From positions 2,188,001 through 2,252,000 of the forward strand of contig NZ_CP011270.1 of the NCBI RefSeq assembly GCF_001610835.1: a stretch of DNA of 64,000 bases, written 5' to 3'. A program made the position numbers and the translations under genes. This DNA is from Planctomyces sp. SH-PL14 (GTDB lineage: Bacteria; Planctomycetota; Planctomycetia; Planctomycetales; Planctomycetaceae). The stretch's first letter is position 1; each line of letters opens with the position of its first letter. Positions 1 to 8,959 of the stretch are shown here, in pieces. The notes beneath the pieces are model-generated. The model did no database searches. It worked only from the letters and a program-made list of their open reading frames with translations, and was not told the origin of the DNA.

Positions 1-107
1 AAGCGCCTCCGGCAGCAAGGGTCTGTGTTGTGCTTCTGGGCCCTTGACCCCGGCTGCCGTTGCAAGCTGGGTTGCGCGAATGGCCCGGTCCGGCAAAACG
101 GCGGTTC
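1..107 (+). repeat. Intergenic repeat family, copy A (right arm only, cut by window edge)
   Basis: Right-arm half of the ~320-bp dispersed repeat described under copy I. It begins inside the element at GCGCCTCCGG, carries the CCCTTGACCCCGGCTGCCGT block and ends at the GGCGGTTC 3' box. The loop of its arm hairpin is the long allele (CTGTGTTGTGCTTCTGGG) rather than the usual 3-5 nt. The remaining bases to 391 hold no gene that I can support; a weak TTGACA at 283-288 has no good -10 partner. Confidence 0.75.
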
Positions 108-391
108 ACGCACCTGAAGGCGGTCTCTTTTTCGCCTTATTTCTTTCGATGTCGTCAGTTTTCTGCGACTCAACTCCAGAGGCCGGTCTCCCTGTTGACC
201 TGCGCCAGCACGTCGCAACCGCCCCACGAAAAATACGCATCACCAATCACCACTTCATCTTAGAGAACATAAACCGAACAAGTTGACAAAATCGTAATGT
301 ACGCGGCATCATTTCAACTGACATTGCGTCTCAGTGTTCGCACACAAAACGGCGAATCGTTCGCCTTGGGTCTGACTCTCAACGACAGAAA

Positions 392-1405
392 ATGACCACC
401 ACTCATCCCTACCGCCGCGGTTTCACCCTCATCGAACTGCTCGTCGTCATCGCCATCATCGCGGTGCTCGTCGCCATTCTCCTGCCGGCGGTCCAGCAGG
501 CTCGGGAAGCGGCCCGGAAATCCCAGTGCCTCAACAACATGAAGCAGCTCGCCCTGGCAGCCCACAACTACCAGAGCACCTTCACGTTCTTCCCCCCCGC
601 CACCTGCGTCGCCGGAACGTCCGTCAGCCAGCCCTGGTCCGGACAGGCCTTCCTGCTCCCCTACATCGACGGCGGAAATCTCTACTCCAAGATCGACTTC
701 TCAAAAGGCTACGGGCAATCGCCGAATCTGGACGCCAACATCAAGACGCTCCGCGTCCCGGTCCTGATCTGCCCCAGCGACGTTAACGACCGCACCCGCC
801 TGACGACGACCGCCCCGATCGTTCCCGAGCACTACCCGCTCTGCTATGCCCTCAACATGGGAACCTACCTGATCTACGACCCGGTCACGAACCGCGACGG
901 CGGCGCCGGCTTCGGCCCCAACGCCAGCCTGAACCCGGGAAGCTACACGGACGGAATGAGCAACGTCCTCTGCATGGCGGAGGTCAAGGCCTTCACCCCC
1001 CGCTTCCACGACGCTCCGCCGCTCGGCTCCACGACGATCCCGACCTCCCCCGCCGACATCGCCACGCTCTTCGGCGGCGGAGCGTTCTCGAACGCCAACG
1101 GCCACACGGAATGGGTCTGCGGACGGGCCATTCACAACGGCGTCACGACGACCTTCACGCCGAACACCGTCGTCCCCTACACGACCGGCGGCGTGAAGTA
1201 CGACATATCGGCCTGCACGCACCGGGAAGGGGCCCACGCCACGAACCCGACCTACGCCGCCATCACCTCCCGCAGCTACCACACGGGGATCGTCAACGTC
1301 AGCCTCATGGACGGCTCGGCTCGCTCCGTCGGCGAGAACATCGCCCTGGAGACCTGGCGGGCCCTCGGCACGCGGGCCGCGGCAGATAAGACCGGCGAGT
1401 TCTGA
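392..1405 (+). CDS. DUF1559 domain protein with prepilin-type N-terminus
   Basis: A 337-aa pseudopilin-like protein of the DUF1559 (SBP_bac_10) family, which is massively expanded in Planctomycetes. The sequence shows a basic leader, then [20 protein letters not shown] (type III signal peptide; cleavage after the first Gly, methylated Phe, Glu5 present), then [20 protein letters not shown]. The C-terminus carries the family H-x9-DG motif in [14 protein letters not shown]. Members are thought to be inner-membrane or secreted pseudopilins processed by a prepilin peptidase; their cellular role is unknown. It stands alone: convergent with the UDPGP-family gene 30 bp downstream, with a truncated repeat copy upstream. 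The start is the first ATG before the leader; no strong Shine-Dalgarno is visible. Confidence 0.95.
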   Translation: MTTTHPYRRGFTLIELLVVIAIIAVLVAILLPAVQQAREAARKSQCLNNMKQLALAAHNYQSTFTFFPPATCVAGTSVSQPWSGQAFLLPYIDGGNLYSKIDFSKGYGQSPNLDANIKTLRVPVLICPSDVNDRTRLTTTAPIVPEHYPLCYALNMGTYLIYDPVTNRDGGAGFGPNASLNPGSYTDGMSNVLCMAEVKAFTPRFHDAPPLGSTTIPTSPADIATLFGGGAFSNANGHTEWVCGRAIHNGVTTTFTPNTVVPYTTGGVKYDISACTHREGAHATNPTYAAITSRSYHTGIVNVSLMDGSARSVGENIALETWRALGTRAAADKTGEF

Positions 1406-1435
1406 TCGCCGCCGCATCCGGGATCGCGGCGCCGG

Positions 1436-2863
1436 TCAGGCCGGGCCGAGGATGGTGTCCTGCTCGATCGCCGCGGAGCCCGGACGCCGCGTCCGGGCCT
1501 CCTGCGGATCCATCGCAAACAGCGGACTGATCTCGACCTTCACGCCGTCACGGACCGCCACACCCGCTTCCCGCAGCAGGTCGGCCGCGTTGCGGCAGAG
1601 AGCAGCGCGCGAGGTCTCGGGCGAGTCCTTGCCGGTGGCGTTCTTCACGGGATTGAACTCCCGCTTCCGGTCCCCTTCGACGACAAGGGCCACGTCGGTC
1701 AGCGGCAGGACGTCAAAGATGAACTGTTCGAACTTGTAGGCATTCTTCTGGTCCGGACGCGGTTCAACGCGACTGCCAGAGGCGTCGACATACGGAACCG
1801 GCTTGTGCGCGATGTGGAACGGCAGGGCGTTCTCAACACTCGTGATCCGGGCCAGGAACGCGCGATCGAAGGCGTGAACCGCCGTATTGCCGGCCCACAG
1901 GAGCAGTCCCCCGGCGGCATCGACCGCCTGCGCCCGCTCCAGCGGAAGATCGCTGTACTCGATGATCTGGGTCCGTCCGTCCAGGCTGACCAGGACCCCC
2001 ATCTTCTCCTCGGCCGACTCCTTGGCCACCACCTTCGTGGTCATCTGCGAGCCCAGCCGTTTGTGGAATCCCAGGAATGCCGGGTCGCACATCGGGGCGG
2101 TCGGATTGTCGACCTGATGGTAGTAGAGGACCTCGAGCCCGCGATGTTCCATGACATCGATCAGGCCGGAACGCTTCAGGGCCTTGAGGATCCCGCCGTG
2201 GCCGTCCGGACTCAGGCTGACCTGGTCCCTGGAAGCGAGCAGGACCCGCCCCGTGGCGTCGTCGACAGCGGGGAGCGCTCCCTGCTGGAAGAAGTAGACG
2301 TCCTTCGGGTCGAGCCCGAAGAATTTGTGCTCTTCAAAGAAGGCGACTGTGTCGGCGTGGGTCGCGTCGCTCGTCATCACGAAGTAGGGAATCGGCTTTC
2401 CGTACTTCCGGCCGAGAGCCAGGAGCTGCTCGCAGAAGATGTGGAACAGTGTCCGGTCCGACACCGGGCCGATCGGGAACATCCCCTTCGGCTTGTCGAA
2501 GCCGAGTCGGCTTCCCTGGCCGCCGGCGACGAGAATCGCTCCGACCCGGCCCCCCTGCAGCAGTTCCTCGCCGGTCTGGCGGGCCGCGTTCCACTCGGCG
2601 CGGTCGGCGTCGGTCTGCGGCTGCCGGATGACTTGGGCGGGCGGCGCCGCTCTCCCGGCCTTTGATGCAACCTCGGCCGCGTCCGACGCCTTCGCCCGCC
2701 CCTCGGCGGTCAGTCGGGAGACGAGCGGGAAGTCGATGCTGCGGAGCTGTCGCTCGAGCGACGCCTGCTGAGACGCGTCGAGTTCCTCCCACCGGGCGAG
2801 CAGATGCGCCTGACCTGCCCCCTCGACCAGGGCCTTCAAATCAGCGGGAGGAAAAGCAGCCAT
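1436..2863 (-). CDS. UDPGP-type nucleotidyltransferase (UDP-sugar pyrophosphorylase)
   Basis: A 475-aa protein of the UDPGP type 1 family, eukaryote-like UDP-GlcNAc/UDP-glucose pyrophosphorylases that make UDP-sugars from UTP and a sugar 1-phosphate. The N-terminal helical part (residues 1-100) is followed by the nucleotide-binding signature LVAGGQGSRLGFDKPKGMFP, and later by QVDNPTAPMCDPAFLG and the C-terminal EPRPDQKNAYKFEQFIFDVL stretch that shapes the sugar site. Length matches the AGX/UAP1 group. The motif set favours UDP-N-acetylhexosamine pyrophosphorylase over GalU, but specificity for GlcNAc-1-P or Glc-1-P cannot be fixed by eye. Cytoplasmic; would feed peptidoglycan, LPS or glycan synthesis. 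Convergent with the DUF1559 gene; no operon partner. Confidence 0.9.
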   Translation of the reverse strand: MAAFPPADLKALVEGAGQAHLLARWEELDASQQASLERQLRSIDFPLVSRLTAEGRAKASDAAEVASKAGRAAPPAQVIRQPQTDADRAEWNAARQTGEELLQGGRVGAILVAGGQGSRLGFDKPKGMFPIGPVSDRTLFHIFCEQLLALGRKYGKPIPYFVMTSDATHADTVAFFEEHKFFGLDPKDVYFFQQGALPAVDDATGRVLLASRDQVSLSPDGHGGILKALKRSGLIDVMEHRGLEVLYYHQVDNPTAPMCDPAFLGFHKRLGSQMTTKVVAKESAEEKMGVLVSLDGRTQIIEYSDLPLERAQAVDAAGGLLLWAGNTAVHAFDRAFLARITSVENALPFHIAHKPVPYVDASGSRVEPRPDQKNAYKFEQFIFDVLPLTDVALVVEGDRKREFNPVKNATGKDSPETSRAALCRNAADLLREAGVAVRDGVKVEISPLFAMDPQEARTRRPGSAAIEQDTILGPA

Positions 2864-3049
2864 ACCCTGGGGAACCTCGTTGTGCCGACGGAGCGGGAAA
2901 CGCGTTATGCGTTGCCGCCATCCGGTTTGACCGCCCGGAAGACAGTTCTCAAGCCGATTCGCCGTGCCGGAAGCGACTCGCCTCCGCTAAGCACGAGGCA
3001 TGCCGAATGGGGCGGCCTTGCGGTTCGCCCCTCACCGCGGCTGTGCTGT

Positions 3050-3358
3050 CTATTCCTTGGAGGCAGCCGGCTTCGATTTGGCCCCGCCCCCCTCCTTGCT
3101 TCCCCCGGATTCGGACTTGGCGGACGAGCCGCCGCCGGACGAGGAATCGGCCGCCGCGGCCTTCTTGTAGGAGTCGCTGCGGTAGTCGGTCAGGTAGAAC
3201 CCGGAGCCTTTGAACAGGATGCCGGCGCCGGCGCTGATCTGACGCTCGGCCGACTGTTTGCGGCAGGCGGGACACTTCTTGGACGGCGGGGCCTTGATCG
3301 ACTGGAATTCTTCCCAGACGTGGTCGCACTTTTTGCAGCGGTAGTCGTAAGTCGGCAT
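3050..3358 (-). CDS. FmdB-family zinc ribbon protein
   Basis: A 102-aa protein starting MPTYDYRCKKCDHVWEEFQS, the standard FmdB/CxxC_CxxC_SSSS opening. CKKC and CPAC form a zinc ribbon (residues ~8-41), followed by GILFKGSGFYLTDYRS, also typical. The last third is a low-complexity Ser/Gly/Lys tail (SSSGGGSSAKSESGGSKEGG). The family is widespread and often called a regulatory protein because of formamidase gene fmdB, but its function in most bacteria is unknown. The start is the internal ATG at 3358: the longer frame has 17 extra residues not seen in the family. Confidence 0.9.
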   Translation of the reverse strand: MPTYDYRCKKCDHVWEEFQSIKAPPSKKCPACRKQSAERQISAGAGILFKGSGFYLTDYRSDSYKKAAAADSSSGGGSSAKSESGGSKEGGGAKSKPAASKE

Positions 3359-3525
3359 AGCGTCGTCAGAAAAGCCAAAAGCTTCGCGGTCAGGAGCGCG
3401 GACGGCCATCCGCCCGACGGAGGATTATAGCCTGCTGGGCATCGTCGGGCACTGCGGCGGCGGCCATTCGCGGCAGTGCGAAGCCTGGCGAGTGGCCGAT
3501 GCGCCCCCTTCAGTTGTGGTCCCCA

Positions 3526-3748
3526 CCGGGTCCAGGGGCACCCTGGTGGGGGATGCAAGGGGGCAACGCCCTTTTGCCCGCCGGAGACCTGGCCGTCTCT
3601 CAACGCCGCCTCCACAAAGCGGACGTCCGCTGCATCCCACGGTTCCTCATGGAAGCGCCTCCGGCGGCAAGGGGTTGCCCCCTTGACCCCGGCTGCCGTC
3701 GCACGTTGGGATTGAGCTATGAGAACTGCGCCGGCAAGGACGCGGTTC
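3526..3748 (+). repeat. Intergenic repeat family, copy B (internal deletion)
   Basis: Has both arms (CCGGGTCCAGGGGCACC ... CCCTTGACCCCGGCTGCCG) and the 3' box ending CGCGGTTC, but lacks about 100 bp of the centre, jumping from GGCCGTC to CTCAACGCC. Its 3' end is 3 nt from the stop codon of the minus-strand gene at 3752. It fills most of the gap between that gene and the fmdB-like gene. Confidence 0.9.
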
Positions 3749-3751
3749 CGG

Positions 3752-5107
3752 TCAGCGGGACCGGCCCGGAGTCGGCGGCGTTAGCGAGACCGCATACGCC
3801 CCCTCATTGTTCCCACGGCTGCTGGGATGATCATTGATCCGCAGATACAGCGTCCCGGACCGGGCAGCGGTCACAGTTCCTGCGGCTCCAACGCGAACCT
3901 GCGCCGTTCTCTCCGGATGGTCCAGCACCTCAGGAGAGTCCGGAAGAATCCATCCGACCAGACAACCGATCGGCACGCCCCCCTCGTATTCGATCGTGAT
4001 CCCGCCCGGTTCGCTGATCCACGGCCGCGTCGTGGCGTTGAGCGTCACCCGCCCCTCGGCCGCTACGGCAATCGACTCCCCCTCCGCCAGCCGGACGCCG
4101 GTCGACTGCCAGCTCCCGCGCGAAGCAATCTGCACGGTCCGAGGTCCCTGCAACGGCTCCCCGTCCGCAAACGTCAGCCCCGCGTGCGAAAGCTCCAGGC
4201 CGTAACTCAAGTCCGTAATGAACCACTCCCAGTCCCATTCCAGCTGATCCGCGTCAGGCCCGTAGACCGACTCGAACGTCGCGGCGAACTCGCCATCGGT
4301 CCGATGGGCATGAAGCTGACGGAACCGCTCCCGGTAGCGCGGATGATTCCCCAGGAAGTGGCAAAGAGCCCAACCCCAGGCATAGGGATCCGACCGGGAC
4401 TCGGAGAATGCCTGCCCGCCCAGTTCGCGGACCTGCCGGACCGAGTGAAAATCCCCACGCCCGACCGCCTTCTCGATCATCTCAATCCGGCCGATCCCCA
4501 GCACCTCCTCGGTCGACTGAGGCATGATGTCGAACGTGAGCTTCCCGTTCCGATCGAGGCGGTGCGTCCCGAAGATCTCCGCCATCCCTTCCAGGTACCA
4601 CAGTTCCGGCCGGTCCTGCACTGTGGGACGCTCGGCCAGCATGAAACAGTGCGTGTACTCGTGCAGCAGAAGATGACGGCGGTAGTACGGCGACTCCTGG
4701 TCATCCATCCAGAACGCGTACCCCAAGTGCTGTCCGTGAAGGAATTTGCGGATGGCCGAAGGAATCAGCCCTTCGCCGAGAAACGTCTGCCGGTCCTTCA
4801 TCAGAAAGGCGGTCACTCCGAACGGTTTCCCGTCCGGGTCGGGCAACGGCGGGCCGAAGGTCGCGACGAGCTGGTCATAGAGCTGGTCGGCGAGCGGCGG
4901 GAGCGTCCGGGCAATCTCGGGGTCGATGTCGGCATAGAGCGACAGCCGCTCTGACGAGTAGCCGCGGATTCCAGCGCGAGCGAGTGCATCCGCCTGAACC
5001 GCGGGGCGATCATCCGGAGGTCGGAACCGCCGTTCGGCGGCAATGCCCGTCACAGCCAGAGCGAAGACGGCGGCGACAGCCGTCAGCGCCGCAGCGGAGG
5101 ACTGCAT
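3752..5107 (-). CDS. Secreted HExxH (gluzincin-like) protein with C-terminal beta domain
   Basis: About 451 aa from the ATG before MQSSAAALTAVAAVFALAVT, a clear signal peptide; ATGs at 5176 and 5215 give longer frames. The sequence shows HEYTH (around residue 150), the HExxH zinc site, then ELWYLEGMAEIFG, whose EGMAE Glu, ~20 residues on, fits the third zinc ligand of gluzincins. This layout is that of the DUF1570/peptidase MA-like group common in Planctomycetes. The C-terminal 150 residues look like a beta-sandwich. Predicted periplasmic or surface zinc hydrolase; substrate unknown. Its start region overlaps (long starts) or follows by 91 bp (chosen start) the SGNH-like gene, so the two are probably cotranscribed. 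Confidence 0.75.
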   Translation of the reverse strand: MQSSAAALTAVAAVFALAVTGIAAERRFRPPDDRPAVQADALARAGIRGYSSERLSLYADIDPEIARTLPPLADQLYDQLVATFGPPLPDPDGKPFGVTAFLMKDRQTFLGEGLIPSAIRKFLHGQHLGYAFWMDDQESPYYRRHLLLHEYTHCFMLAERPTVQDRPELWYLEGMAEIFGTHRLDRNGKLTFDIMPQSTEEVLGIGRIEMIEKAVGRGDFHSVRQVRELGGQAFSESRSDPYAWGWALCHFLGNHPRYRERFRQLHAHRTDGEFAATFESVYGPDADQLEWDWEWFITDLSYGLELSHAGLTFADGEPLQGPRTVQIASRGSWQSTGVRLAEGESIAVAAEGRVTLNATTRPWISEPGGITIEYEGGVPIGCLVGWILPDSPEVLDHPERTAQVRVGAAGTVTAARSGTLYLRINDHPSSRGNNEGAYAVSLTPPTPGRSR

Positions 5108-5198
5108 CGACGGCCGCGGAGATCGGGAACGGGCAGACCGCAGGGCAGAGACGGAGAAAACCACATCGACCTCCATCCCCGCGAGAGGCAACACCCTT

Positions 5199-6155
5199 TC
5201 AATTCCCGGCCGCACCGCTCGCCAGGTCGTGAATCTTGGTCTCGAGCTGTTCGACGAGCGGGTCGAACTGCGGGATCTCGACCGCGTTGTTCCCCTGCTC
5301 GTGCTTCCGGAACAGGAACAGGTAGGTCACGTTCTGCGGCCGCCAGCGGTGAAAGAAGAGTTCGTCCTTCCGCACGATGAGCTCCCGGATCTTTTCGCTC
5401 TGGCCGGACGAAGCCGCGCCCTGATCCGGAGTCGGCAACTCAACCGGCTTCGGTGTCGGAGCGAGAGCCTGCTGAACCTGCCCGGCCGTGGCCCAGTATC
5501 CCCAGCTGGTCAGATGCTGTCCGTTGTCGCTCGTCGGTTCCGGACGTCCGCCTGGTCCGGAAACCGTCGCGGCCGGGCGGGTCAGCGGAACGTAGACCCC
5601 GCCCCGCTCCGCGGCCAGCTTGCTGATCGCCTCGCCGTACAGAGCGGCGTTGACGTTGTAGGGAGCGGGATCCGGGAACGGCTTGCCCGGAGAGGAGATC
5701 GCCATCGGACCGAGGAAGACAAGCCGCGCACCGGTCGGCTTGAGATCGTCGAGGAGCTTCGCGTACTGCCGCAGGAACGAATCGAGTCCGGCCGCGCCGG
5801 CGAACGCCTCGTTTCCGCCATAAGCGAGCAGCAGGACGGTCGGCTTCTGCTCTTTGACGAGCTGGATCGTCCGGTCGTAGCCCGCCTGGGGCTGGTCGAA
5901 GATGCCGCGGGACTCGCACCAGACCGTGTCGCCGCTCCAGCCCAGGTTGCGGAAGGTCAGCTTCTTGTCGGGCCGGGCCAGCGTGAGGGCCAGTTCCCAA
6001 TAGCCGTAGGACTGCTCGCGTTCGATGAGCGTGTTTCCGAGGAGGACGACCCGATCCCCCGGCTTGAACTCGAATTTCGTCTCATCGGCCGCAGCGGGCC
6101 GCGTCACAACGACGAGTCCGGTCAGCAACATCCCCGCCCAGATCAATCCGCGCAT
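5199..6155 (-). CDS. Secreted SGNH/GDSL-hydrolase-like protein
   Basis: A 318-aa protein with signal peptide MRGLIWAGMLLTGLVVV...AAADE and an SGNH fold. Block I reads RVVLLGNTLIEREQSYGYWE, block III is AYGGNEAF, and block V is DNGQHLTSWGYW. In block I the usual GDS is GNT, so the nucleophilic Ser is replaced by Thr and the Asp by Asn; activity is therefore uncertain. The start at 6155 is supported by GAGGAGAGAACG just upstream; the longer frame to 6212 runs through this RBS. Planctomycete homologues are usually annotated as GDSL lipase/sialate esterase-like. Likely cotranscribed with the HExxH gene downstream. Confidence 0.8.
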   Translation of the reverse strand: MRGLIWAGMLLTGLVVVTRPAAADETKFEFKPGDRVVLLGNTLIEREQSYGYWELALTLARPDKKLTFRNLGWSGDTVWCESRGIFDQPQAGYDRTIQLVKEQKPTVLLLAYGGNEAFAGAAGLDSFLRQYAKLLDDLKPTGARLVFLGPMAISSPGKPFPDPAPYNVNAALYGEAISKLAAERGGVYVPLTRPAATVSGPGGRPEPTSDNGQHLTSWGYWATAGQVQQALAPTPKPVELPTPDQGAASSGQSEKIRELIVRKDELFFHRWRPQNVTYLFLFRKHEQGNNAVEIPQFDPLVEQLETKIHDLASGAAGN

Positions 6156-6248
6156 CGTTCTCTCCTCGTGTCTCCGAGAAGATAGCGGCCCCACCGACGT
6201 CCGGTCGAGCAACGACGCGATTGCGGCCTCAGGTGATACGGCATCCCA

Positions 6249-6482
6249 CCGGGGTCCAGGGGCACCCTGCTGGGGGATGCAGAGGGGCCTGTGTTGTTTT
6301 CTTGGCCCTTTGCCCGCCGGAGGCCTGGCCCGTCGAGAGATGTCTGAAGGAGTGAGTGTCCAAGCGCGGACAACGTGCCGGATGCCCCCTTACCAACCCG
6401 CGGGGAGCGCAGCGCAAGCGGCGTGATGTGAGGGAGTCCTCAACGCGGGTCCCACGAAGGGGACGTCCGTTGTGTCCCATTC
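6249..6482 (+). repeat. Intergenic repeat family, copy C (right arm missing, long loop)
   Basis: Begins CCGGGGTCCAGGGGCACCCT and runs through GTGTCCAAGCGCGGACAACG, CCTTACCAACCCGCGGGGA and GGACGTCCGTTGTGTCCC, then stops; the right arm and 3' box are absent. The left-arm hairpin has the long loop allele CCTGTGTTGTTTTCTTGG in place of the short CAACG loop. Confidence 0.9.
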
Positions 6483-6504
6483 ACGTTTCGACTCAAACTC
6501 TCCA

Positions 6505-6547
6505 CCAAAAAAGCAAAGACGCCGGTCCTCTTGCGAAGACCGGCGTC
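6505..6547 (-). terminator. Rho-independent terminator of the Cys-rich protein gene
   Basis: Perfect 10-bp stem GACGCCGGTC (6518-6527) / GACCGGCGTC (6538-6547); read on the minus strand it is followed by TTTGCTTTTTT. It lies 71 bp after the stop of the minus-strand gene at 6619 and just beyond the truncated end of repeat copy C. Confidence 0.85.
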
Positions 6548-6618
6548 CGAAGCTTTCACTTGAGGTGCCGGACTTCGTTCAGGAGAACTCCTGAGCGTTG
6601 TCCGTCACGCTACAAGAT

Positions 6619-7050
6619 TCAGTTGCAGGCGTTGCCGCAGGGAGCAGCGCACGTCGGGCCGCAAGGAGCGGCACACGTCGGGGCAGCCGGAGCGCAGCAG
6701 CTCGGAGCAGCCGCACAGCAGTCGGCCTTGTGGCCGCAGTGACGGTGCTTCTTGAACCAGCCGAGGAGGCTGTGACGCTTGCCGCAGCAGCCGTGGCTGA
6801 CCGGAGCACAGCAGTCGGCCGGAGCCGGAGCGCAGCAGGCCGGAGCACAGGCCGGAGCGGCACAAGCCGGGGCACAGGCCGGAGCGGCACAGGTCGGATC
6901 GCAAGGAGCCGCACAGGTCGGATCGCAAGGAGCGGCGCAGCTCGGGCCGCAGTCGTTGCAACCATGTCCGCCATGGTGCCGGAACAGGCCAGCCGAAGCG
7001 GTGTTCACGCCAGCACACAGAACGAGAGCGAGGGTCGTCCACTTCATCAT
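6619..7050 (-). CDS. Secreted Cys/Pro/Ala repeat protein (possible envelope structural protein)
   Basis: A 143-aa protein with signal peptide [20 protein letters not shown]; the ATG follows AGGAGA by 7 nt, which fixes the start. The mature ~123 residues hold 26 Cys, organised as short repeats: CAAPCDPT (twice), [26 protein letters not shown], and near the end [16 protein letters not shown] central basic patch [14 protein letters not shown] separates the repeats. No domain is recognised. Planctomycete cell walls have long been reported to be Cys- and Pro-rich protein, so a disulfide-linked envelope role is a reasonable inference; metal binding is the alternative. Monocistronic with its own terminator. 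GC-rich tandem codons suggest expansion by slippage. Confidence 0.8.
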   Translation of the reverse strand: MMKWTTLALVLCAGVNTASAGLFRHHGGHGCNDCGPSCAAPCDPTCAAPCDPTCAAPACAPACAAPACAPACCAPAPADCCAPVSHGCCGKRHSLLGWFKKHRHCGHKADCCAAAPSCCAPAAPTCAAPCGPTCAAPCGNACN

Positions 7051-7329
7051 CTTGAATTCTCCTAGACTTTCCCGGGTTGGAAACGTGGGGGACTTTGGTG
7101 GTCGTGGACCGTCCATCACTGCGGCCTCGACCGAAGTCCGCCACTCACTACAGTGTGGGTCCACACCCAAGGTATTCGGATTCAGGCCGAGGCAAAGTTC
7201 CGTCGTTCTGCGGTCGAATTCCGCGCCATCCCGTTCGCTCGCTCAACAAACAGGTTGTGCCGGATATGGCGAGCGGTTTCGAGAATCCGGTTCGGCGCCG
7301 CGGGTTTTGACTCAACCTTCACGCAGTCC

Positions 7330-8268
7330 ATGACGCCGCTGGGAACCCTTCTGCTGGCGGGAACACTGATTCCCGGCGTCGTCCTTGCGACCGCCCGTCC
7401 CGCGCTGCGTCAGACGACGCTCCTCACCGCCTGGTACTGGATGCTGGCCGCGTGGCTCCTGTGGGTGGCCAGCGCCGTCGCACTGGCGCGGGCCACGACC
7501 TCGCCCGAAGCCCGGGCCCAGTGGCTGTACGTCACGGCGGTCGTCTCGCTTTGCCCCGGGATTGCGGTCCTGGGAGCGAAGCGGCCCGGCAGCGGCGTGT
7601 GGGCCCTGTTCATTCTCGTTCCGCTCGTCTTCGTTCTCGGCTGGCCTGCCCTGACGGTGTGGCGATGGGATGGCCCGCGGCTCCTGGCGGTGGAGGCGCC
7701 GGTGCTCGTCGGCTTCGGCCTCGTCCTCGTGATGGGAACGGGGAACTATCTGGGAACGCGGTTCGGACTCGCGGCCGCCCTCTATGCCGCCGCGGTCGTG
7801 CTGCTGGCCCTGCCCGTCGCAGCCCACGGGCCGGGGTGGTTCCATTCGACCTGGAGGGGCGTGCCCGTAACGGTCCTGGCGGCCGTCCCGCTCTTCCTCG
7901 GCGCGAGTCTGTCCGCGCGGCAACGTGCAGCGGGCACGGTCGCAACAGATCCTCTCGACGGTCTGTGGGGGGAGTTTCGCGACCGTTTCGGGATCGTATG
8001 GTCCCGCCGCCTGCAGGAACGTCTGCATCAGGAGGCTCTGCGGGAAGGCTGGTCCGCCCAGGTCGGCCCGTTCGGTCTGGAATGGGCGGACGGGGTGACG
8101 GCGGAGCAGCGGTCCCGGACGCGGGAGCGGTTCGAGCATCATCTCCGCTGGCTGCTGCGGCGGTTCGTCGAGGAGCCGTGGATCGACGCCCGGCTGGCCG
8201 GCCCGGCTGAGGGGGCAGCAGACCCGAAGGCGGAATTTCCGCAGATCCCGCAGAGTCGCCCCAGCTGA
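7330..8268 (+). CDS. Hypothetical multi-pass membrane protein
   Basis: About 312 aa from the ATG of MTPLGTLLLAGTLIPGVVLA; the open frame continues upstream but has no hydrophobic start there. Roughly six or seven membrane segments occupy residues 1-210 (e.g. LLTAWYWMLAAWLLWVASAV, ALFILVPLVFVLGW, VLVGFGLVLVMG). After this comes a soluble tail containing GLWGEFRDRFGIVWSRRLQE and LRWLLRRFVEEPWID. I do not recognise the family. The following lipoprotein gene is on the same strand 175 bp downstream. Confidence 0.7.
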   Translation: MTPLGTLLLAGTLIPGVVLATARPALRQTTLLTAWYWMLAAWLLWVASAVALARATTSPEARAQWLYVTAVVSLCPGIAVLGAKRPGSGVWALFILVPLVFVLGWPALTVWRWDGPRLLAVEAPVLVGFGLVLVMGTGNYLGTRFGLAAALYAAAVVLLALPVAAHGPGWFHSTWRGVPVTVLAAVPLFLGASLSARQRAAGTVATDPLDGLWGEFRDRFGIVWSRRLQERLHQEALREGWSAQVGPFGLEWADGVTAEQRSRTRERFEHHLRWLLRRFVEEPWIDARLAGPAEGAADPKAEFPQIPQSRPS

Positions 8269-8443
8269 TTCCAGCGAGCGGAACGGTCTGTCATCGGCAG
8301 AAAACGCCTGATTCGCTTTCGAAGGGATTTGACAGACGCCGATCTCTAGGGACGGGCACATCGCCCGCAAGGGAATGCGAAGACTGTCCGAGGGACCGGA
8401 CCGAGCGTGTCTGCCAACGCGACCATTCGGGAGTCGGTCCTCC

Positions 8444-8953
8444 ATGCGGAAGAGCCTGCCCTGCCGTTCGACCCTTTTTCTTGCCGCCCTGAGCCTGAGC
8501 ACGCTCAGCGGGTGCGGCCTGGCCCGCCAGTGGGGTTGGTATCAACCCGCCGGTCAGCCGGTCCCGCAGGACTACGCGTCCCCCTCACCTGAGTACAACC
8601 CGGCTCCCCTGGCGACCGATCCGTTCCGGGATCTCGACCAGCAGACGCCGATGCCGGCCCCCGCCCCGGCCGATCCCCCGCCGCCGAGCTTCCAGAGCGG
8701 TCCCCCCGCGCCGCCGGTCTCGGAGTACCTCGCCCCGCCGGGCGACGGTCATTCGACCAGCCCGACGTCGAAGCCGGGGCTCATCGCTCCGCAGAACGCG
8801 CGGCGGCTCGCCCCGGGATTCGGAGCGGAGCGACCGACTTCCGCGGGCACGAAGAAGGGGGCGGAGCCGAACTTCGCTGACGGCCCGGTGGCGATGGTCC
8901 CCGGGGGCTACTCGGTGTTTCAGCCGGTGAGCCAGTCGACCGTGGGCGAGTGA
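8444..8953 (+). CDS. Pro-rich lipoprotein
   Basis: A 169-aa protein with a lipoprotein signal: basic start MRKSLPCRST, hydrophobic LFLAALSLSTL, and lipobox LSGC with the acylated Cys at residue 24. The rest is a low-complexity Pro/Ala/Ser-rich chain (PAPAPADPPPPSFQSGPPAP), probably extended. No domain recognised. A longer frame from 8375 would place the lipobox too deep, so the internal ATG is preferred. It ends 6 bp before the next gene, which is probably translated from the same mRNA. Confidence 0.75.
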   Translation: MRKSLPCRSTLFLAALSLSTLSGCGLARQWGWYQPAGQPVPQDYASPSPEYNPAPLATDPFRDLDQQTPMPAPAPADPPPPSFQSGPPAPPVSEYLAPPGDGHSTSPTSKPGLIAPQNARRLAPGFGAERPTSAGTKKGAEPNFADGPVAMVPGGYSVFQPVSQSTVGE

Positions 8954-8959
8954 GGCGTC

